From NCBI RefSeq assembly GCF_024206475.1, contig NZ_JAMBPR010000022.1, positions 57,160-121,159 on the forward strand: 64,000 nt of DNA, given 5' to 3'. The notes beneath the pieces were generated by a model that searched no databases, was not told where the DNA came from, and worked only from the letters and a program-made list of their open reading frames with translations. The stretch is from Paraburkholderia sp. CNPSo 3274. GTDB taxonomy: Bacteria; Pseudomonadota; Gammaproteobacteria; Burkholderiales; Burkholderiaceae. Shown here piece by piece: positions 33,766-41,317 of the stretch (position 1 is the first letter of the stretch; every line of letters begins with the position of its first letter). The position numbers and the translations under genes were made by a program.

Positions 33766-34691
33766 CGATGTATGACATCCTGCTCATGGCTTATGTCGAC
33801 GGCGAACTCACGCCGCGTGAGCGCGAGGACGTGGAGAAGACGATCAGCGCGTCACCCGAGATCGCGGAGCGCGTCGCGCTATTTTCGGCCTCGGCGCTGC
33901 GGTACCCGCACGCTTTTGCGCACCAGAAGCTGCCGCCCGTTCCCGAACGGCTCACGCTCAATATCGCGCAGCTCAGCCGCGCGTATTCCGATGTGCCAGA
34001 AGCTTCGGACAGCGCTCGACGTAGCGCTGCTGAACCTGCGGGGTTTTCGCGGCGTTTCTCGCGCTTGCCCTTTCGCTTTCCCCTGAAGCTATCGCTGCCA
34101 GGACTTGCCATGACTTTCGCCGCCGGTGCGCTAAGCTGTGCGCTGGTGCTGCGCTACGCGACGGACTGGACACGCAACGACCACGGCGCCAGCGCCAGCG
34201 CGTTGCACGCCGCGGCCGCGAACGTTTCACCGTGGGTCGCGGCCGCGGTGAACTATCAACAGCTTTACACGCGCGACACCGTAGCCTTCGACGCGCTCAC
34301 ACCGGAAGTGGCCTCGCAGGTGATCGCGCAGATTCACAGCGACGACGGCGTGCCGATACGCGTGCCCGACCTGCGCCCGGTGGGGCTCATCTTCACGCGC
34401 ATTCAACGGCTGCGTTTTCACGACAGGCCGCTCGTGCAAATTGCGTACCTGTCCAAAACGGGTTTGCCCGTGGCCCTGTGCGTCATGAAGGACCCAAAGC
34501 CGGACGCGAACATGACGCATGAGCATGTCGAAAGCATGAACGTTCTGACGTGGCGGCGCGCCAACCTCAGCTACGCGTTGATTGCGTCGCTCGATGACGA
34601 TCAGCTGCTGGCAATCGGCAAGCAGATCGCCAAGGGCCAGACGGACGAAACCGTCGGACAGGTGGCGCCGCGCGGCAACGCCGCGGGTTGA
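33762..34691 (+). CDS. Transmembrane anti-sigma factor (orphan paralogue)
   Basis: A 309-residue protein from ATG 33762 (overlapping the sigma stop; ATG 33768 also possible). N-terminal cytoplasmic sigma-binding domain (MAYVDGELTPREREDVEKTI), one membrane helix at about 110-130 (LPGLAMTFAAGALSCALVLR), then a periplasmic domain (FHDRPLVQIAYLSKTGLPVA, LCVMKD, TWRRANLSYALIASLDDDQL). It aligns throughout with the anti-sigma factor at 38587-39492. It lacks the zinc motif HxxxCxxC. Its own sigma factor is broken, so it either has no target or titrates the paralogous sigma factor. Confidence 0.85.
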   Translation: MTMYDILLMAYVDGELTPREREDVEKTISASPEIAERVALFSASALRYPHAFAHQKLPPVPERLTLNIAQLSRAYSDVPEASDSARRSAAEPAGFSRRFSRLPFRFPLKLSLPGLAMTFAAGALSCALVLRYATDWTRNDHGASASALHAAAANVSPWVAAAVNYQQLYTRDTVAFDALTPEVASQVIAQIHSDDGVPIRVPDLRPVGLIFTRIQRLRFHDRPLVQIAYLSKTGLPVALCVMKDPKPDANMTHEHVESMNVLTWRRANLSYALIASLDDDQLLAIGKQIAKGQTDETVGQVAPRGNAAG

Positions 34692-34909
34692 TTGATTACA
34701 CGCTTTGTCTGTCATTCTGGATTCCGAATTATGTCGGAGTATATATTTTCCAGAAGGAACACCGCAGCGTAGCCCGAACGAACGCGCCGCCTGGAATAAA
34801 CACCGATAACGGACTGTTCTGATTGCACGGCCAGACAGCTCGCCCTGCTGGGCGAATGCGCTGGCCCAACCTTCATGTTCAGTCAGGCGCCGCCAGCGGC
34901 TCCGTTACG

Positions 34910-35817
34910 TTATCGGCACATCATGTCCTCCTTTTCACGCATGCTGCTCGTGTATGACGGCACGAGCGAGGCCCAGGCCGCTCTGCAACGCTGCTCGCAG
35001 CTCTCGCTCGCCTTTTCCTCACCCGTCGGCCAGTAGAGCGAAATATCGTCGAGTATTTCGTCGCGGGTCAGCGAGCGCTCGGGAACGCCGCCGCTATAGG
35101 TCCATTGGGAGATTTTGTCGTACATCCATGCCGCCTGGCCCACCGGCGAATCGGCCAGGGCGTAGCCGACCGTCTGAGGGCGCGTCACCATCATGGCCGA
35201 ATAGCCGCAATTGTCGCGATAGAAAACATTCAGCTTTTCGTACGCGCGTTTCTCGTCCGGCGAGAGGCTCGCGGGTGCGGGCTCGCTCAACGCGCGCAGC
35301 CGCGCAATATGCGGCGGCACGGTTGCCGGCATGTTCACGTGAATGCCGATCAAGCCCTTTACGTGCTGCATGGCCATGCGGTGCGAGACGACCGAGCCGC
35401 AATCGCCGCCCTGGGAAACGAAACGGGTGTAGCCAAGGCGCGCCATCAGCTCGCCCCAAGCCCGTCTATTCCCGTGACGAACATGGGAAATTCATTGAGC
35501 TTCGCTTCGCCCTTGCGCCAGTCATAATCGCTGCCCCAATACTGGACGAGTTGCTGCATGCGCGCGAGACGGACGCCTTGGGATTCATCGGCCACGGTCT
35601 CCTTTCCAGGCCAACGCGTATTGGCGAGACGCCGCCGCAAATCGACCAGCGCGGCGTCCGGAATACTCGCCTTGAATGGACGGATTTTCGCGGTCTGAGT
35701 GTCGGCGTAAATCACTTTGGGAAAGATCGCGAGCGCGCCAACCGCCGCCGATGCGGCAAGCAGGCTACGTCGCGTCGGAGAAAAAACGTTCGAAGACATT
35801 GCTGGCATCCTGTTCAT
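34910..35817 (-). pseudogene. Epoxide hydrolase (EHN type) gene with internal deletion
   Basis: The 5' part from ATG 35817 encodes a TAT-like signal (SPTRRSLLAASAAVGALAIF) and the EHN N-terminal domain (IRPFKASIPDAALVDLRRRL, TRWPGKE). It runs to FPMFVTGIDGLGAS and a stop at 35446. The other frame continues GELMARLGYTRFVSQGGDCG, the segment around the nucleophile Asp. About 80-100 codons between these points (oxyanion region and first strands of the alpha/beta fold) are missing. The 3' end also loses family resemblance after LYWPTGEE, so the catalytic His is gone. Confidence 0.78.
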
Positions 35818-36039
35818 AAGGGATAGTCAAATGAATGCGGCGATACGGCAACGCGTGGCCTTCACGCTGACGATCGTTTCCGGAAAGTCGCCCCTCATTG
35901 AAAACAGGCAATGTATCTCGTGTGTGTCGGCTGTGTAATCTTTCGTAAGCCAAAAGCTGAATGACACGGCGCGCGCGGCTCGTTACATCAGGACGCTGCA
36001 CAACGAGGGCTACATTCTTTCCACGCAGTGACGGTTCAC

Positions 36040-36525
36040 CACGACGCGCGCGAAGCCGCGCAGGGTAGCCGTGCCTGCGTAGAAAGCGAAGCGCTGTGGC
36101 CGGCGATGAATAGCAGGACCAGCACCTCCCGCTCACGCGGCGTCAGCGCGTCCCAGCGCTCGCGCGCTTGCACGAGCGAGCTGTTCGCTTCGAGACGTTG
36201 CGCGTCGCGCTGCAGCGCGGCGACCACGGCGTCGATCATGTCCTGATCGCGAAAGGGCTTGGTGAGGAAGTCGATGGCGCCCGCGTTCATCGCCTCGACC
36301 GTCATGGCAATGTCGCCGTAGCCTGTCATGAAGACGACCGGCATGGGCGAGCGTTCCTGCGTCAGGAGGGCCACGCAAACGGACGTCGAGCACGAGACAC
36401 GACGGCCCCAGGCTCCTGGGCGCCGCGAGGAACGCTTCGGCGGAGTGAAAGGCGTGGACATCCAGGTCGATCGAGCGCAGCAGGCTCGCTAGTGCGCCTC
36501 GCACCGAATCGTCGTCGTCCACGAT
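36040..36525 (-). pseudogene. FixJ-type response regulator gene, frameshifted and truncated
   Basis: Minus-strand GTG 36522 opens MDDDDSVRGALASLLRSIDL through CLVLDVRLRG (receiver with the phospho-acceptor Asp). The frame then breaks near 36380 and resumes as LLTQERSPMPVVFMTGYGDI, MNAGAIDFLTKPFRDQDMID, then ERWDALTPREREVLVL. The LuxR-type DNA-binding helices after that are lost (LLFIAGHSASLS). A small indel in the receiver plus a 3' truncation make it non-functional. Confidence 0.72.
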
Positions 36526-36797
36526 CCCGATGCGGAAACGTCTTGCGTATTGCGCCCACTGATTTCGAATGACTGAAGCTTAAGGAGAAGCGCGGCTATC
36601 CGGTATTCTTCCCGCGCATAGACTTATAGACGCTTTTGGATGGCGCCCCCATACCCAGGCATACATTCGTCATTCAGTACACACTGAATAGCCGCAAGCG
36701 GATTACCATATCTGCCTCGCCGCACGACGGCAACGCACGAGATTAATAGAGGGCCTGTCAATTCATCGGCGGCTGCGCGAGGCCCCTGCGCTGATTT

Positions 36798-37871
36798 ATG
36801 TCCCGTCTTTCGCATTCGCAACTGCTTGTCAGGTACGCATTCATCGCGCTCACGCTCGCGGCCTTCGCCGCGGCGTTCGCATGGGCCGCGGGCTGGATAC
36901 ATTGGCCCGGCGCCCAGGCCGCGCTCACGCCCGACCGGCTCATCGACGCATTCGAACGCAGCGCCGGCAAGCATCCCGGATTTCGCCGCAACCATGCGAA
37001 AGGTATCTGCGTGAGCGGCTATTTCGACAGCAACGGCAACGGCACGGCGCTTTCTCGCGCGAGCGTATTCGAGCGTGGCCGCACGCCGTTGATTGGCCGC
37101 TTCTCCGCGCCCGGCGGCAATCCCGCTGAAGACGACGCGGACACGACCGTGCGCAGCTTTGCACTGCTTTTCGCGATGCGCGACGGCGAGCAATGGCGCA
37201 CCGGCATGAATTCCGCGCCCGTATTCGTGGTGCGCACGCCGCAAGCGGTGTACGAACTGCAAGAGGCGATGCAGCACGACAAGCGCACGGGCGGTCCCGA
37301 CCCGGCGAAACTCGAGGCGTTCTTTGCGCAGCACCCCGAAACCAACGCGCTGCGCGACTGGCTCGCCGCGCACCCGCCGGCTTCCGCGTTCTACAACGCC
37401 AGCTATTACAGCATCGATGCGTTTCGCGTCACTAACGCAAGCGGCAACATGCGATTCGTGCGCTGGAGTGTCGTGCCCGATGCGCCTTACGCGCCGATAG
37501 ACACCCGGAATTCGAACGCGAGAGACCCCGACTTTCTCGCGCACGACCTGACAGTGCAATTGAAATCGGGTCCGGTGCGCTGGCGCCTCATGCTGACGCC
37601 CGCGGGCGCGGGTGACCCGGTGGACGACGCTACACGCGCGTGGCCCGCCGAACGCGAGCAGCATCGCGTCGATGCGGGTACGATTGTCATTGAGCATGCA
37701 CAGTCGCAGATCGACGGTCCCTGCCGCGACATCAATTTCGACCCAACAGTGCTGCCAGTGGGCATTGCGCCCTCGGACGACCCGCTGCTCGCCGCGCGCG
37801 CCGCCGCTTACGCGGTGTCGTTCGACCGGCGCACGAGCGAAGAAGCGCACGCCGGCATGAAAGGCCGTTGA
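36798..37871 (+). CDS. Membrane-anchored catalase-family peroxidase
   Basis: A 357-residue mini-catalase (SrpA/catalase-related peroxidase group). An N-terminal membrane helix (about 13-34, FIALTLAAFAAAFAWAAGWI) tethers it to the periplasmic face. The distal His lies in RNHAKGICVSGYF. The proximal Tyr is in the C-terminal DDPLLAARAAAYAVSFDRR motif, and FDPTVLPVGI precedes it. Family members consume peroxides or organic hydroperoxides using haem b. It lies 173 bp before the intact sigma factor gene on the same strand, hinting at an oxidative-stress connection. Confidence 0.88.
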   Translation: MSRLSHSQLLVRYAFIALTLAAFAAAFAWAAGWIHWPGAQAALTPDRLIDAFERSAGKHPGFRRNHAKGICVSGYFDSNGNGTALSRASVFERGRTPLIGRFSAPGGNPAEDDADTTVRSFALLFAMRDGEQWRTGMNSAPVFVVRTPQAVYELQEAMQHDKRTGGPDPAKLEAFFAQHPETNALRDWLAAHPPASAFYNASYYSIDAFRVTNASGNMRFVRWSVVPDAPYAPIDTRNSNARDPDFLAHDLTVQLKSGPVRWRLMLTPAGAGDPVDDATRAWPAEREQHRVDAGTIVIEHAQSQIDGPCRDINFDPTVLPVGIAPSDDPLLAARAAAYAVSFDRRTSEEAHAGMKGR

Positions 37872-38044
37872 AGGCGGCGCGAGCGCAACCCAAACGAAAG
37901 CATGGAATAAAGCGCGCCGGCCAAGCGTTTCGTTTCATGTTGAGCATAGAGGCCCGAGCCGCGCACCCCTAACCAGACGGTCACACACGACCGCGAAGCG
38001 CGCGCCAGACTAGATTGGACGGGGATCGTGGAGAAAACCCTTCG

Positions 38045-38590
38045 ATGAGCGGCACAGACCTACCGGGCATGCTACCCGCCATGATTCCGCGGCTGTGGGC
38101 GTTTGCGCTGCGCCTGTCCGGGGATCAGCACGATGCCGAAGATCTCGTGCAACGCGCCTGCCTGCGCGGGCTCGAACGCGCGCATCAGCTTCAACCCGAC
38201 ACGGCTCCCCTGAGCTGGATGTACTCCATCATGCATTCCACATGGATCAACGAGCTGCGAGCCCGCAGCGTGCGTAAGCGCGCGAGCTTCGAATGGGACG
38301 ACGATTTCCTCGAAAATCTCCCCGATCCCGTTGATAATGGCCCCGAAACGCAACTCATGCACAGCCAGATCATCGAGGCGGTCGAGCGCCTGCCCGAAGC
38401 CCAGCGTGTGGTGATGCTGCTCGTCGCGGTCGAAGGCATGACGTATCAGCAGGCCGCCGACGTGCTCAAGATACCCATTGGCACCGTGATGAGCCGGCTC
38501 TCGCGAGCGCGGCAATCGGTCGGCGCCATGTTCAGCGGTGCAGCGCCCAAGGCGCCGCCCGCCCCGCAGCACAAGGACTCAATCGCATGA
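38045..38590 (+). CDS. ECF-type RNA polymerase sigma factor
   Basis: A 181-residue sigma factor from ATG 38045 (GGAGAAAACC upstream). Region 2 (LWAFALRLSGDQHDAEDLVQ, then the -10 binding WMYSIMHSTWINELRAR) and region 4 (ERLPEAQRVVMLLVAVEGMT, YQQAADVLKIPIGTVMSRLS) are complete. It is clearly the paralogue of the broken gene at 33212. Its stop overlaps the anti-sigma start by four bases (ATGA). It probably drives its own operon with the anti-sigma, FecR, haem-sensor and kinase genes. Confidence 0.93.
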   Translation: MSGTDLPGMLPAMIPRLWAFALRLSGDQHDAEDLVQRACLRGLERAHQLQPDTAPLSWMYSIMHSTWINELRARSVRKRASFEWDDDFLENLPDPVDNGPETQLMHSQIIEAVERLPEAQRVVMLLVAVEGMTYQQAADVLKIPIGTVMSRLSRARQSVGAMFSGAAPKAPPAPQHKDSIA

Positions 38591-39492
38591 TTGCCGACGA
38601 CGCACAGTTACTCGCCTATGTGGACGGCCGCCTGTCGCCCGACGAGCGCGCCGCGATCGAAGCGCAGTTGCGCGAGTCCACCGAGGCGCGCAAGAAGGTC
38701 ACGCTGCTGCGCGCCTCGCAGGTCGATTTCGCCGGCGCCTTCGCTCAGCAAACGCTGCCGCCCGTGCCCGAATCGCTGCGCCTTGGCATCGAGGAAATGG
38801 TGCGCGCGCAACCTTCTTCGGGCGAGAACGACGAGGCGATGTCAGCCGCGGAGCAACAAACTTCCTCGCCCGTGAGATCGCGCCTGCGCCGCGTGCCGGT
38901 CTGGCTCGCGGCGGCATGCGTGGCGGGCGCGTTCCTGGCCGGCCAGTTCGTGCGTTTCGACTCGCTGTTCGGGCCTGGCGGCCAAGGCTCCGGCTCCGCG
39001 CAACTGGCGAGCGCATCGGACCTGTCGCCGTGGGTGAAGGCGGCGGTTGGCTACCAGAAGCTCTATACGCGGGAAACCGTCGCGTACCGCCAGGACGATC
39101 CCGCGCTCGCCGCCAGGGTCGTCGAGGACATCCGCCGCGACGACCGTCTCGCGCTGCGCGTGCCCGACCTGAGCAGCGCCGGACTCACCTTCAAGTCGGT
39201 GCAGCGCCTGCGCTTTCACGACAAGCCGCTCGTGCAGATCGTTTATCTGCCGCGCAGCGGGCCGCCCATCGCCTTGTGCGTGATGAAGGACGCGCGCCCG
39301 GACGAAGCGGTCGCCTCGCGCACCGTCGACTCGATGGGCGTCACCACATGGCGCCAGAACGAGCTGACTTACGCGCTCATCGGGGGGGCGGGCGATGTCG
39401 ATCTCGCCGCGCTCGGCAAGCGCATCTCCAACCTCGATACGGCCGCGCTGTTCAGCGAGGCGCAGGAATCCGTATCGCCGTTTAACGGGTAA
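38587..39492 (+). CDS. Transmembrane anti-sigma factor
   Basis: A 301-residue protein. The cytoplasmic N-terminal domain (LLAYVDGRLSPDERAAIEAQ) would hold the sigma factor; there is no zinc motif. One membrane helix lies at about 100-119 (VPVWLAAACVAGAFLAGQFV). The periplasmic domain ends FHDKPLVQIVYLPRSGPPIA, LCVMKD, TWRQNELTYALIGG, with a single Cys that could be redox active. It is translationally coupled to the sigma gene and lies 72 bp before the FecR-domain gene. Release by proteolysis or conformational change is unknown. Confidence 0.88.
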   Translation: MIADDAQLLAYVDGRLSPDERAAIEAQLRESTEARKKVTLLRASQVDFAGAFAQQTLPPVPESLRLGIEEMVRAQPSSGENDEAMSAAEQQTSSPVRSRLRRVPVWLAAACVAGAFLAGQFVRFDSLFGPGGQGSGSAQLASASDLSPWVKAAVGYQKLYTRETVAYRQDDPALAARVVEDIRRDDRLALRVPDLSSAGLTFKSVQRLRFHDKPLVQIVYLPRSGPPIALCVMKDARPDEAVASRTVDSMGVTTWRQNELTYALIGGAGDVDLAALGKRISNLDTAALFSEAQESVSPFNG

Positions 39493-39564
39493 GCGCCAAG
39501 GTCGGCGCGGAATAATTTCGCCGCCAGGCTGTTGTGTTGAGGAACCTTCGACCAATGGCTCGGC

Positions 39565-40401
39565 ATGATTCATCGATTGCACATCTGGGCAGCGGGCATC
39601 GCAATCATGGCGGCGCTCGCGTCGCCCGCGCACGCCGACTGGCGGCTCGCGAGCAGCGATGCACCCGTCACCGTCGTGCGCGGCGCGAACGTGACCTCGG
39701 CAGCGGCGGGCGACACCTTGCGCGACGGCGACCTTCTCGAATCGCGCGAAGGCGTTGCGCATCTGCAGGACGAGCACGGCACGCTCGTCGCGCTCGGTCC
39801 GCGAACGCGTGCGATGCTCATGACCGACGCACATGTCGCCTTGCTCAGCGGCTGGCTGAAGATCGCCGCAGCCGCGTGCGCCGCTGCGCCGTGTGCCCAG
39901 GTACGCGTGGACACGGAACTCGGCGCGCTCGATATTGGATCGAGCGCGGCGGCGATCATCGCAGCGCCCGAAGACACGCAAACGGTGAATGTATTCAGCG
40001 AAACCGGCACGCAGAGCCTCTCGGCAAAGCCGCCCACGTCGATACCAAGCGGCCGTTTCGCGAGCATCGGCAGCCTTGGGCATGTGCAATTATCGGGGCG
40101 CCCCACCGACGCTTTCGTCACGAACATGCCGCTAGCCTTTCGCGACGCCTTGCAGCCGCTCGCCGTCGCAAAGCCCGCACGCAGCGCGCCGCCCTCACAC
40201 GCCGCGACTTACGACGACATCGCGCCGTGGCTGGACAGCAAGCTGCCCGAGCGCAAGAGCTTTCCCGCACGCTTTCGCTCGCGTCTGACCGATCGTGCAT
40301 TTCGCCACGATGTTCAAGCGCACCTTAACACCCTGCCCGACTGGCGCGCCCTGCTCTATCCGCCCGAGCGCCCGGGCGTTCGCAGAGTACGCTATCTATA
40401 A
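39565..40401 (+). CDS. Secreted FecR-domain protein
   Basis: A 278-residue protein with a signal peptide (AAGIAIMAALASPAHA) and a FecR beta-sandwich (VTVVRGANVTSAAAGDTLRD, GTLVALGPRTRAML, VRVDTELGALDIGSSAAAII). A C-terminal tail (PWLDSKLPERKSFPARFRSR) follows. Classical FecR proteins span the membrane and signal to ECF sigma factors, whereas this one looks fully periplasmic. A disulfide is possible between the two Cys in AAACAAAPCAQ. It lies 19 bp upstream of the haem sensor and probably forms part of the sensing path. Confidence 0.82.
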   Translation: MIHRLHIWAAGIAIMAALASPAHADWRLASSDAPVTVVRGANVTSAAAGDTLRDGDLLESREGVAHLQDEHGTLVALGPRTRAMLMTDAHVALLSGWLKIAAAACAAAPCAQVRVDTELGALDIGSSAAAIIAAPEDTQTVNVFSETGTQSLSAKPPTSIPSGRFASIGSLGHVQLSGRPTDAFVTNMPLAFRDALQPLAVAKPARSAPPSHAATYDDIAPWLDSKLPERKSFPARFRSRLTDRAFRHDVQAHLNTLPDWRALLYPPERPGVRRVRYL

Positions 40402-40420
40402 GGCTCGATCCTTCACCGCC

Positions 40421-41314
40421 ATGAAGCCCGGACTCACACTCAGCGTCAAGTTCAATTTTGTATTCCTGATCATCTTCGCGATCGCGCTAGTGGTGACCGG
40501 CGTGGTCTCCGACCGTCTGCTGCAAAAGCAGGCGCTCGAAGAAACCGCGCACGATGCCAACATCCTCGCGAGCGCTGCATCGTCGATGCAGAGCTACACG
40601 GCGGCGCACGTCACGCCGCTGCTCGCCACGCAAATCAAGTACAGCTTCGTGCCAGAATCGATCCCCGCGTTTTCGGCCATCGAGATGCTCAAACTGCTGG
40701 AAAAGGACTTCCCGAGCTTCTCGTACAACGCCACGATGCTCAACCCGACCAATCCGCGCGACCGCCCCACCGACTGGGAAACCGACGTCATTCGCCATCT
40801 GCACGATCATCCGGAACTCAAGGAGCTGACCGGCCAGCGCGATGCGCCAGGCGGCCGCTCGTTCTTCCTCGCGCGGCCCAGCAGCATTACCGACACTGCA
40901 TGCATGCAGTGCCATAGCACGTCAGGCGCCGCGCCCGCGACGATGATCGAGAAGTACGGCACCTCGAACGGCTTCGGCTGGACCATGAACGAGGTGATTG
41001 GCGCGGAGTTCGTGTCCGTGCCGATGGCGCAGCCCATTGCGCGCGGGCGGGCCGTATGGCGCACGTTCATGCTTTCGCTCACCGCCGTGTTCGCGGTCGT
41101 GCTGATCGTCATGAACGTGATGATGCACGTGCTGATCACGCGCCCCATTCGTGCGCTATCTCGCGCCGCCGACGAAATGAGCCTCGGCAAGCTCGACGCG
41201 ACCACGCTGCCGACGGGCGGATCGGACGAAATCGCATCGCTTGCGGTGTCCTTCGGACGCATGCAAACCAGCCTCATCGAAGCGTTCCGCATTCTCGACG
41301 AAGAGCAGACGTAA
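40421..41314 (+). CDS. c-type haem sensor (DUF3365/Tll0287-like) with HAMP, no output domain
   Basis: A 297-residue membrane receptor from ATG 40421. First membrane helix about 10-29 (FNFVFLIIFAIALVVTGVV). A periplasmic DUF3365-like domain follows with one covalent haem motif CMQCH (residues 161-165). The second helix is at about 212-237 (LSLTAVFAVVLIVMNVMMHV), then a HAMP domain (TRPIRALSRAADEMSLGKLD) and an end shortly after. There is no kinase, cyclase or chemotaxis domain. The Ser/Thr kinase gene begins three bases after the stop, so the signal may pass in trans. Redox or gas sensing is inferred from the haem motif. Confidence 0.87.
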   Translation: MKPGLTLSVKFNFVFLIIFAIALVVTGVVSDRLLQKQALEETAHDANILASAASSMQSYTAAHVTPLLATQIKYSFVPESIPAFSAIEMLKLLEKDFPSFSYNATMLNPTNPRDRPTDWETDVIRHLHDHPELKELTGQRDAPGGRSFFLARPSSITDTACMQCHSTSGAAPATMIEKYGTSNGFGWTMNEVIGAEFVSVPMAQPIARGRAVWRTFMLSLTAVFAVVLIVMNVMMHVLITRPIRALSRAADEMSLGKLDATTLPTGGSDEIASLAVSFGRMQTSLIEAFRILDEEQT

Positions 41315-41317
41315 GCG

